Assembly: GCA_949128135.1 (NCBI GenBank)
Contig: OX421975.1
Location: 62,855,496-62,919,495, forward strand
Source: Parasteatoda lunata
Lineage: Eukaryota; Arthropoda; Arachnida; Araneae; Theridiidae
Direction of reading: 5' to 3'
DNA: 64,000 bases
Below are positions 59,801-64,000 of this stretch, in pieces (within the stretch, counting starts at the first letter, position 1; the number at the start of each line of letters is the position of its first letter). The position numbers were made by a program, and so were the translations under genes. The notes under the pieces were generated by a model, which did not search any database, was not told the DNA's origin, and saw nothing but the letters and a program-made list of their open reading frames with translations.

Positions 59801-62395
59801 AGATATCCATGACAAAATATCGGTAAAAACACAATTTGATTAAAAAATTTCCAAGAACTACCCCGATATTATTAATGCCTGATGACTCTCGTTCCAGGCA
59901 GTAAAGAAATTTTATTATTAAATACAATAATTTAGCTATAAATATGAGCATTTTTTTGACCTCATAAAATACCTATCTCGCACAAAATAATAATAAAAAA
60001 ATATTTCAACCACATTTTGTTTTTATTGCATCAATCTATGAGAAATTCAAATGCGTTCTACATTTTTAAAGCGGAATTACAATGTGTTGGAAATTTAGAA
60101 AGACAATTTTCATTTCTATTAAATTAACATTAAATAAATTAAACTTCTATTAAAATAACATTTTGGCAAAGTAATTTTATATTTATGCAGTTATGAACGG
60201 CGATAAAATTTTAATAATTAAAATAAATGTGATAGTTTATCATATCTTTTTTACAGCAGAAAAAATCTTAAAAAACATCGTCTGATGTGGATATTCTGAA
60301 AGTTTTAAGAGCACCTGAAAATAACAGCTTTATTAAATTATTTTATTTTGTTTCAGCATTTTATTATCACCTACTTGAAGTAAAAACTGTCATCAACATT
60401 TAACCATTGTCATTAAACTTAAAAAGCATTCTTAAAACACTTTTGTTTTTAAAAAAAATTCCCAATGTAAAAAAAGTTTTCGCTCTTTAAGTAAATCTTA
60501 GATATTACAGACAAGCTTAAACGTTTGTTTATTGTGCTTTTAGGAAATAAAAAATTTTAACAATTTAAATTGCCTAAAAATTGGTATTTTTCAAATTCAA
60601 ATATTTCATTTTCTGAGAGTTTTGAAAATGAACAAAATCCTACATTGTGGAAAAATTCCAAATCAATTTACGGCAAACACACCGGCAGTTTGAGTGGGTT
60701 AAAATTTTATATCATACTTTTAACAGTAATATGTTTAATTACAGTGATTCAGTGGTTTTATAGTAAATACTACAATAAAAAATACTGTATATCAGATTTT
60801 CGTAAAATTTCACACTAAAAATCGATAAAACGGTAAAAAGTACCGGTTTTCAAAGTGCCAGTACCTTTTACCGTAATTTGATCCGGATTTTTTTTACAGT
60901 ATATAAGATATTGACTATTCCTAAAAGACTATTTTTAAAAAAATAACTAAGAAAAATAATCATTAAAGTTACTAACAAAATAATTTAATACCAACTACAA
61001 AACAATTTATTTTTTCTCTATTGTGTCCATAACCGGCGTACTAGATCAAAGGTGAATGCAAGCACTAGAACTTAATTAATTCAACACTGTCTTCATGATA
61101 AGATATCTTTTCATGTCTTTATTTTATTTTAATCACATAATCTGTCAAAGTACTCACAATGAAAGATGCCATCATGGCAAGAAAATTGTTCTTGAAAATA
61201 AAGACAAGAAAGCTGCAAGGTAACTTCTGAAATACGTTTCTGATGAAAGCGCATGCAGACTTAGTGAAATAAAGTATCTTTATTAAATTTAACTCATGAC
61301 TCTGTTATAAATCATTGTAATGGATAAACATATTCACTTATTATATTCTAGTGATTCATGGATCATATAATTTTTATTTTTATATTTTCTGGTTCATTTG
61401 AAAATTTTCTTTTTGTATGACGTGTTAATTTAGAAACTCGAAATTATTCATTTGCTGTAGTAATAATTTGAATTGTTATAACTCGTGTTACAAATGATGA
61501 TTATTTTACAACAGAACATTTTTTTGGAAATCGCAAGTCAGCAATTTTTTTTTTATTAAGAGTGAATTTTTTTTCACCGCACTTTATAAATTATTTCAAT
61601 TTCTATACAATGTGATATTTTTGCTAAGCAAAGTTAATATGATTAATTTATATTCCTTAATAAATATATGAAAACAATTGTACAGCATTTGTAATGAAGA
61701 TAAATCTTCAATTCAAAACTAATTGAATATATGTTTTAACTTTACACAATTTTAGGGAAAAAATGATGAAAATTTCATGATTTCAGTTTGCATTAAAAAC
61801 TAAAACTTTCATTCTTTATGATCTAGCAATTCTTAAGCAGCATTCAATGAAAAAAAAAAATCCGGATCAAATCACGATACAAAGTACCGTGGTATTTGGT
61901 AAAATATATTTTACGGATAATGCATCCAAAGGGCAAGTACTTTATACCGTAATGTGATCCGGAAATGTTTACATTGTTTTCCGGAATTTGAATCTAGTTT
62001 TTTTTCCCGGTTTACTTTTATTTTATGTCATATTTTCCAATCATTTGTGTAAATTTTTATAAATATCTATTCAGACCAAAAAGTCAAAATTTCGTGCTTT
62101 TGTTGAAATTCGTATTTTCAAATACTTGAAAATAGCAATTCACTAAATTTGATGATTTGAAAAATTCCCCAGGAAACGCTTTCGCCAAAAAAGTAATAAA
62201 ATCGCAGTGTCAACGAACAAACTAATCTAAACATTCTTACATTATTTTATCTTAAATAGTTGTAACAATTTTTAACTGGAGCTATACAAAACTGATCTTG
62301 GAGATTCTATTTGAATATTTTTTAGAGACAGCTATGGGATTACGAATCAACGCTCAAGATAATCACGACTCTTTTTACGTCAAAACTATGCATAG
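35572..62395 (+). CDS. Cytochrome P450 CYP4 family, 5' part (exons 1-5, partial gene)
   Basis: Microsomal heme monooxygenase. CYP4 enzymes usually hydroxylate fatty acids, steroids or xenobiotics using electrons from NADPH-P450 reductase. Five exons join in frame (phases 1, 0, 2, 1, 2) to about 237 residues. An N-terminal membrane anchor (about residues 20-42) precedes WNLDTIP, FQCLRGMCNIHQ, FSPELFE, the C-helix WKQRR (155-159, WxxxR, a heme-propionate contact) and CETAMG (214-219), a CYP4 signature. A full protein is about 500 residues, so the I-helix, ExxR and Cys heme loop lie beyond the right edge. The linker has IPTSK instead of a classical proline-rich hinge. Introns are 14.9, 2.3, 5.9 and 3.1 kb and filled with mobile elements. 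Family is secure; subfamily and substrate are not. Confidence 0.93.
35816..38539. other. CYP4 intron 1, 5' part
   Basis: AT-rich, with a T run at about 35973-35995 and ATTAATT-like low-complexity DNA at 37020-37220. No coding exon found. Confidence 0.6.
38540..38935 (+). repeat. Repeat copy downstream of CYP4 exon 1
   Basis: Counterpart of 31068-31480 (see there), about 7.45 kb away in the same orientation, inside intron 1. Confidence 0.85.
38936..39582. other. CYP4 intron 1, nothing recognised
   Basis: AT-rich, no feature supported. Confidence 0.5.
39583..39670 (+). mobile_element. Family 3 MITE end (fragment)
   Basis: Begins CACTGGCAGAATTTTTATTC, then TAAAAGCAG and CCAATTAACCGTAAAGTTTA. 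In reverse complement it resembles 49370-49500 (GTAAACTTCACGGTTAATTGG ... TTTTAGAATGAAAATTCTAAC). Non-coding. Confidence 0.5.
39790..39954 (-). mobile_element. Candidate tRNA-derived SINE, family C
   Basis: On the minus strand the right end reads GCCGGGAGGGCTAATCTGTC with an A-box-like GGCTAATCTG. About 35 bp later is GGGTTCATGTTCC, a degenerate B-box. This spacing is normal for a tRNA head. The patch is richer in GC than the intron around it. No target-site duplication was found and there is one copy only. Confidence 0.45.
39955..41573. other. CYP4 intron 1, nothing recognised
   Basis: AT-rich. The frame at 40225-40485 has low-complexity Asn/Ile composition and no splice context. Confidence 0.5.
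41574..42162. mobile_element. GATGG/CCATC-rich inverted-repeat element
   Basis: About 589 bp. The left end CAAAATGTTTTGATGGTTT (41574-41592) pairs with AAACCATCAAACATTTTG (about 42145-42162). The interior is dense with GATGGT and ACCATC words. A longer block, GGACCATCATAAATCAGTCA with AATCCTACATTAGG-like sequence, occurs twice, at about 41903 and 42045. Non-coding. No clear target-site duplication. Confidence 0.65.
42163..42599. other. CYP4 intron 1, nothing recognised
   Basis: AT-rich with a T run near 42507-42522. Confidence 0.5.
42600..42830 (+). repeat. Diverged repeat, first of a pair
   Basis: Resembles 45270-45470 in the same orientation. Shared: GCAGGTGGTCA, a TTTTCAGAAAA(AA)GGGGTG block, TTGATTG/TGATTGATGT-like, TTGACG and CTACTGCTA. 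Non-coding. Confidence 0.65.
43070..44033. mobile_element. hAT-like non-autonomous element
   Basis: Left end CAGGGTTATACAG and right end CTCTATAACCCTT are imperfect inverted repeats. CTCCGA/GACTCC words cluster just inside both ends (43103-43152 and 43977-44005), a subterminal pattern seen in hAT elements. 964 bp, no transposase frame. The 8-bp flanks (GCATAAGG, CAATAGAG) do not match well, so the insertion is old or the ends are imprecise. Confidence 0.55.
44200..44465 (-). other. GC-richer island with open minus frame, unidentified
   Basis: About 260 bp of clearly higher GC inside an AT-rich intron, with an 85-codon minus frame (44457-44200) from GTG-like to stop. The product has ordinary, non-repetitive composition but matches no family I recognise, and no flanking splice pair was found. 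It could be an unidentified repeat, an exon of another gene, or a retroposon fragment. Confidence 0.3.
44466..45269. other. CYP4 intron 1, nothing recognised
   Basis: AT-rich, no feature supported. Confidence 0.5.
45270..45470 (+). repeat. Diverged repeat, second of a pair
   Basis: Counterpart of 42600-42830; see that entry. Confidence 0.65.
45573..46669. mobile_element. hAT-like element with 8-bp target-site duplication
   Basis: 1097 bp from CAGGGTTGG (45573) to CCAACCCTG (46669). It is flanked by ATTCTTGC (45565-45572) and ATTCATGC (46670-46677), 7 of 8 identical. CAGGG ends and 8-bp duplications are typical of hAT. Both ends carry many GTCCAAAAC or GTTTAGGACAG words. The interior is AT-rich with no transposase frame, so it is non-autonomous. 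Confidence 0.85.
46531..46610 (+). repeat. 20-bp tandem repeat, four units, in the hAT-like element
   Basis: Four successive units of CAGTTTTACCCAGTTTAGGA with one or two substitutions, plus partial copies on both sides. They sit just inside the right end, where hAT transposases bind subterminal repeats. Confidence 0.92.
47077..47100. repeat. Poly(T) run
   Basis: 24 T directly before the MITE on the minus strand. Confidence 0.95.
47102..47528 (-). mobile_element. Family 1 MITE, near full length
   Basis: Reverse-complement copy, starting CAGTGTGAACGCTTAGAAAA and ATATGGTCAAAAC and ending with ACAGTACGGTAATTTTACAG. Internal order matches 8097-8546. Non-coding, in CYP4 intron 1. Confidence 0.75.
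47529..49369. other. CYP4 intron 1, nothing recognised
   Basis: AT-rich. A patch at about 48915-49190 has higher GC but no frame, boundary or second copy. Confidence 0.45.
49370..49502 (-). mobile_element. Family 3 MITE copy
   Basis: Contains ACGGTAAAAAAAATATTC, GTAAACTTCACGGTTAATTGG-like sequence and the end TTTTAGAATGAAAATTCTAAC. It relates in reverse complement to 39583-39670. It directly abuts the hAT-like element at 49504. Confidence 0.5.
49504..50371. mobile_element. hAT-like element with CAGTGGGCCAG ends
   Basis: 868 bp between CAGTGGGCCAG (49504-49514) and CTGGCCCACTG (50361-50371), perfect 11-bp inverted repeats. Subterminal GGCCAAA words occur at both ends. The flanks contain ACAATGCA on the left and, one base further out, ACAATGTA on the right, an imperfect 8-bp match. 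The 72-codon minus frame inside has no known domain. Confidence 0.65.
50724..50842 (+). CDS. CYP4 exon 2
   Basis: Acceptor TATTTTTTTCAG at 50712-50723, donor GAG|GTAATT at 50843. 119 bp encode FFQCLRGMCNIHQ ... FYFWSGLRPIVFCFSPELFE. This is the region before the B-helix in CYP4 proteins, with the typical R-x-x-C-x-I-H-Q and SPE motifs. Phase 1 in, phase 0 out. Confidence 0.92.
50843..51428. other. CYP4 intron 2, nothing recognised
   Basis: AT-rich, no feature supported. Confidence 0.5.
51429..51730 (-). mobile_element. TA-abutting hairpin element, copy 2
   Basis: Begins at a short (TA)n run. The hairpin TAACATAAAAAG (51438-51449) with CTTTTTATGTTA (51461-51472) follows directly, then sequence matching 5737-5959 in reverse complement. 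From 51527 to 51730 it is also the left arm of a large inverted repeat with 52339-52540. Confidence 0.65.
51527..52540. repeat. Large inverted repeat, ~200-bp arms
   Basis: 51527-51730 and 52339-52540 are reverse complements with scattered differences (for example TATTTTTGGCCCAACTATGC against its partner). A 608-bp centre separates them. The arms have the sequence of the TA-associated element. A 9-bp hairpin CCTGCTCGG/CCGAGCAGG lies in the centre at 52191-52230. Confidence 0.85.
52541..53129. other. CYP4 intron 2, nothing recognised
   Basis: The frame at 52646-52828 has no domain. Intron ends in TTTCTTTCAACTTTTCTAG. Confidence 0.5.
53130..53215 (+). CDS. CYP4 exon 3
   Basis: Acceptor CTTTTCTAG, donor CCAG|GTATGT. 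86 bp encode AILKSPNNLQKSFDYTFLSL then WLKEGLVT, the B to B-C loop region; L-x-x-W-L-x-x-G-L-[LV]-T is typical of CYP4. Phase 0 in, phase 2 out; the split codon gives Ser with exon 4. Confidence 0.93.
53547..53715 (-). mobile_element. Family 1 MITE, truncated
   Basis: The end CACTGAGAAAAAAAGTATGG is the clearest example of the family end. TATGGGAACACCAAAAAGCA and GCGCTTTGGCAATATTTTTT follow; the copy fades after about 53715. In CYP4 intron 3. Confidence 0.7.
53838..53928 (+). repeat. Fragment related to the inverted-repeat element at 56011
   Basis: GTCAGAATTAAAATTACTTT, GTCATACG and GGAGGCGTT correspond to TCAGGATTAAAATTACAT, ATCATACG and TCTAGGGGTT at 56018-56080. Confidence 0.5.
54214..54750 (+). 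repeat. Tandem repeat, three units of ~180 bp
   Basis: Units start at AATATTACT (54214, 54401, 54580), so periods are 187 and 179. Each holds CATCATTTAACTA-like, TTATCTACCTTA, CTCAATTTCCTTCTAATTGA and AGCAAGGTA blocks. They are diverged. In CYP4 intron 3. The 62-codon frame in unit 1 is incidental. Confidence 0.88.
54751..56010. other. CYP4 intron 3, nothing recognised
   Basis: AT-rich; no bounded element identified. Confidence 0.5.
56011..56202. mobile_element. MITE with ~70-bp imperfect inverted repeats
   Basis: The left arm 56011-56080 (ATCATCAGGATTAAAATTAC ... CATACGCCTCTAG) pairs with the right arm 56131-56202 (AACGCCTCTAGCC ... TTTTAATCCAGATGATGTAT). The centre is about 50 bp. Non-coding. 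Confidence 0.7.
56339..56360. repeat. Poly(C) run, 22 bp
   Basis: An uninterrupted C22 tract in strongly AT-rich DNA. 24 bp further a 14-bp perfect inverted repeat follows (ATAAATGCAACAAA, 56385-56398, and its complement, 56404-56417). Confidence 0.95.
56418..56989. other. CYP4 intron 3, nothing recognised
   Basis: AT-rich, no feature supported. Confidence 0.5.
57003..57388 (+). mobile_element. tRNA-derived SINE, family B, complete
   Basis: 386 bp flanked by a 13-bp perfect target-site duplication AATTATTAAGTGC (56990-57002 and 57389-57401). The head carries A-box TGGCTCAGGGG and B-box GGTTCGAATCC; an anticodon-loop-like CTTCCAA lies between them. The tail is GGTTATAAAATAAAA. It shares the body with 27376-27988. 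The minus frame at 57169-57372 is incidental. RNA polymerase III promoter boxes look intact. Confidence 0.93.
57610..57765 (+). mobile_element. Family 2 MITE, partial
   Basis: GCAATAATAATTACCGTAAAA, TTTAATTAAATAAATATTAC-like and GGTATGATATTTTACGGTAA correspond to 28950-29060 in the same order. Confidence 0.55.
57766..58171. other. CYP4 intron 3, nothing recognised
   Basis: AT-rich, no feature supported. Confidence 0.5.
58172..58447. mobile_element. Candidate TA-bounded element, ~241 bp
   Basis: A segment of higher GC (58187-58427) with TA runs at both edges (58172-58186 and 58428-58447). Its right end has GGAT-CTGT-ATCC. The minus frame across it is open for 89 codons (58157-58426) and not low-complexity, but matches nothing I know. 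It has the same arrangement as 5573-5957 and 6059-6590. Confidence 0.4.
58448..59071. other. CYP4 intron 3, 3' end
   Basis: AATAATTTT-type low-complexity DNA at 58680-58900. The intron ends AATTAATATTTTCTAG. Confidence 0.6.
59072..59265 (+). CDS. CYP4 exon 4 (C-helix)
   Basis: Acceptor TATTTTCTAG, donor GTG|GTAAGT. 194 bp encode QGSKWKQRRRALTSAFHF, RILEDF, then VPYITMCTLDIIC. WKQRR is the WxxxR C-helix motif, and S-x-F-H-F is a CYP4 hallmark. Phase 2 in, phase 1 out; with exon 5 the split codon gives the Glu of CETAMG. Confidence 0.96.
59266..60569. other. CYP4 intron 4, nothing recognised
   Basis: AT-rich, no feature supported. Confidence 0.5.
60570..60818 (+). other. Open frame with membrane segment, possible CYP4 exon-1 relic
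   Basis: An 82-codon frame (TTG start as read; no upstream ATG). Its centre holds the hydrophobic segment LKFYIILLTVICLITVIQWF, followed by a basic linker and ISDFRKI. LITVIQWFYSKY is similar to LITAVHWIWWKY in exon 1 of the surrounding gene. The arrangement anchor, basic linker, I-x-x-[FI] is that of a CYP4 N-terminus. No donor site was found after it, and a family 2 MITE begins directly downstream. Function unproven; chance is possible. Confidence 0.3.
60800..60905 (+). mobile_element. Family 2 MITE, short copy
   Basis: AACGGTAAAAAGTACCGG ... CAGTACCTTTTACCGTAATT then GATCCGGATTTTTTTTACAGT. About 105 bp with inverted ends. Confidence 0.65.
60906..61854. other. CYP4 intron 4, nothing recognised
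   Basis: AT-rich, no feature supported. Confidence 0.5.
61855..61985. mobile_element. Family 2 MITE with 27-bp inverted repeats
   Basis: 61861-61887 (TCCGGATCAAATCACGATAC ...) and 61937-61963 are inverted repeats with 4 mismatches. About 130 bp in all, ending GTTTACATTGTTTT. Confidence 0.75.
62326..62395 (+). CDS. CYP4 exon 5
   Basis: Acceptor GAATATTTTTTAG, donor ATAG|GTAAG. 70 bp encode ETAMGLRINAQDNHDSFYV then KTMHR; with the last codon of exon 4 it forms CETAMG. Phase 1 in, phase 2 out. The next exon is outside the window. Confidence 0.94.
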
Positions 62396-62607
62396 GTAAG
62401 TTTTCAGATACTTCACAAAATGTAATTAGTAAACGATAAAACTTGTAATACGGTTCATGTTTTTAAGAGTATACAACTGAATATCATTTTATATACATTG
62501 AACAATAATTTTTGCTTTTTTTTATTACTTATGTTAAATTACCTAATAAGTTATGAATTACACAACTTTTTTCATTGATTTTTAAATATTTACTTTGTTG
62601 GTATATT

Positions 62608-62740
62608 TGTAGCGTTATCTACCACTACATAAATACAACTACAATTCACTAGTATATAAGACATGTTAACTCGACTCTATGTAGTTGTACCTTTTCATAG
62701 ATGACGGTTGACATTGTCGATAACAACAACACTCCCCACA
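62608..62740 (+). repeat. TRIM 5' LTR
   Basis: 133 bp, TGTAGCGTTATCTACCAC ... CCCCACA. It differs from the 3' LTR at a modest number of positions, so the insertion is not brand new. Confidence 0.9.
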
Positions 62741-62758
62741 TTGGTGACCTTCGGACGT

Positions 62759-62836
62759 GATGTGAACACACCTACCTTGGCAGACACGCCCACTCTGATG
62801 TGAACACGCCCACTTCGATCTGAATACGCCTACTTC
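62759..62836 (+). repeat. 20-bp repeats inside the TRIM
   Basis: Imperfect units GATGTGAACACACCTACCTT (62759), GATGTGAACACGCCCACTTC (62797) and GATCTGAATACGCCTACTTC (62817), with a partial unit between the first two. Role unknown; possibly part of a packaging region. Confidence 0.75.
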
Positions 62837-63074
62837 GATGGATGGTCCATATTGAACAGTTGACTTGTGACTTCGACATTAACCCACTCCTCACGCTGTT
62901 GCTGCTCAGTCTCGTCTCGATCATATACAACGTCGGCTTGCTCACACTCGACTGCTAAAGGCAACACGGGGATCTTAATACAGCTCCCCCGGCATCGCAC
63001 AAAAACAGCAATGAATTAACTAGTGGCATCCATTCATCGAATTCTATCACGGATACAATTCTGGTGGGGAGTAC

Positions 63075-63206
63075 TGTAGCGTATCTACCACTACATAATT
63101 ACAACTACAATTCACTAGTATATAAGACATGTTAACTCGACTCTATGTTGGGGTACCTTTTCATAGATGTCTGTTTGACATGATCTATAACAACCCTCTC
63201 CCCACA
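63075..63206 (+). repeat. TRIM 3' LTR
   Basis: 132 bp, TGTAGCGTATCTACCACTAC ... CTCCCCACA, directly after the polypurine-like GGTGGGGAGTAC. Confidence 0.9.
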
Positions 63207-63210
63207 TATT

Positions 63211-63706
63211 TAAAAGAACAGATTGATCTATGTACTAAATTAAGTAGATTTATCCAAGTACTGAATTAGCTGGAGGAATTCCGAAGCTAGTATAGGTAAT
63301 GCCGCATTAATGTGCGAAATTCTTCTGCCAGCAATCGGGTATTCAATAGGATGTCCGACGTGCTTATGTTAGCTTTATTCATTGCGGTTATGTATGTAGA
63401 CTGTTTTAATCGATTAAATATAGATTCAGAACTCCTATTTATGTAATACATCTACAATACATATTTTCTTAGTTCAATGCCTTAAAAATAAGTTATTTGT
63501 TTATTGACATTATATCGGTTGAGATAAAACTGGACGCAAAATACAACAGTTTATTTTTCCAAGGTTCATTTGGACAGTTTACAACTTTTAGTGACTGACA
63601 AACTTTTATTTAATATTTGTCTGTGCTTAAAAAAATATTACAAAAGAAAACGTGTGTATATTTAAAGAGTGCTTTAAGTTCCCGAAGCTAAAAATGAAGA
63701 TGAGTA
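63211..63706. other. CYP4 intron 5, nothing recognised
   Basis: AT-rich, no exon found. Confidence 0.5.
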
Positions 63707-64000
63707 GGGAGAAATTTTTTTTTTAGTAATATTACCGTCCTGTAGGGTAATAACATTTTTGTTTTTTGAAAAAAAAAAATCCTAGGTAATAGAACAAAAC
63801 ATGCGGAATTTAAATCATTCATATGGTAATTTATCCAGTTAACCAAAAAATTCTGGTCTTCAAAATTCCAGTTCTTATTACCACACATTTTGTAAAAAAT
63901 ATAAAACTCAAAAGAAATTTTAACCAAATAAATGGTTTTTCTACCATGCTCTTAGGTATCATGATAAAACTACCAGATTTTACCACATTAACTAAATTTC
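63707..64000 (+). mobile_element. Family 1 MITE, cut by the window end
   Basis: The left half of the family (AGTAATATTACCGTCCTGTA ... CATTCATATGGTAATTTATC ... TTCTGGTCTTCAAAATTCCA ... CATGCTCTTAGGTATCATG). The rest lies beyond 64000. Confidence 0.7.

Larger units (their letters stand above)
62608..63206 (+). mobile_element. TRIM: miniature LTR retrotransposon, complete
   Basis: 599 bp with a 4-bp target-site duplication TATT (62604-62607 and 63207-63210). It has two 132-133 bp LTRs (62608-62740, 63075-63206), each TG...CA, and a 334-bp interior. A primer-binding-site-like TTGGTGACC starts directly after LTR 1, and a purine-rich GGTGGGGAG lies just before LTR 2. Both LTRs carry TATATAAG (62653-62660, 63119-63126). 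The interior codes for no gag or pol. It needs proteins from a full-length relative, probably Ty3/gypsy-like from the 4-bp duplication. It lies in CYP4 intron 5. Confidence 0.9.

Overview
The window is strongly AT-rich animal DNA. It has long introns, many interspersed repeats and almost no open reading frames of protein-coding character. The one real gene is a cytochrome P450 of the CYP4 family. Two tRNA-derived SINE families, a family of short inverted-repeat elements and the gene structure together suggest an arthropod. I judge it most likely an araneomorph spider, from memory of similar repeats and CYP4 proteins; this is inference, not proof.

Layout. Bases 1-4800 are mostly featureless AT-rich DNA, except for a 144-bp tandem duplication joined by a 22-bp perfect hairpin near 414-685. 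Bases 4824-6685 hold four long (TA)n arrays that bracket three short elements. Bases 8097-17893 hold a three-copy tandem array with a period of 2902 bp and four SINE copies. The target-site duplications show it arose by unequal crossing over between two SINEs, one of which sits inside a MITE. Bases 22194-25520 hold two decayed copies of a DNA transposon whose coding remnant resembles Merlin transposases. Bases 27376-27988 hold a SINE with a duplicated tail, and 34275-34598 the decayed 3' end of a non-LTR retrotransposon.

The CYP4 gene starts at 35572 and runs off the right end. Five coding exons are visible (35572-35815, 50724-50842, 53130-53215, 59072-59265, 62326-62395), all on the + strand. 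They have consensus splice sites and compatible phases, and encode about 237 residues: the membrane anchor, the C-helix WxxxR and the CETAMG region. The I-helix, ExxR and heme-binding loop lie beyond the window.

The introns carry most of the rest: a 589-bp GATGG-rich inverted-repeat element, three hAT-like elements, a SINE with a 13-bp target-site duplication, a minisatellite, several MITEs, and a complete 599-bp miniature LTR retrotransposon (TRIM). No tRNA, rRNA or CRISPR locus is supported, and no prokaryotic features are present. The window's main interest is how the mobile elements have rearranged each other.
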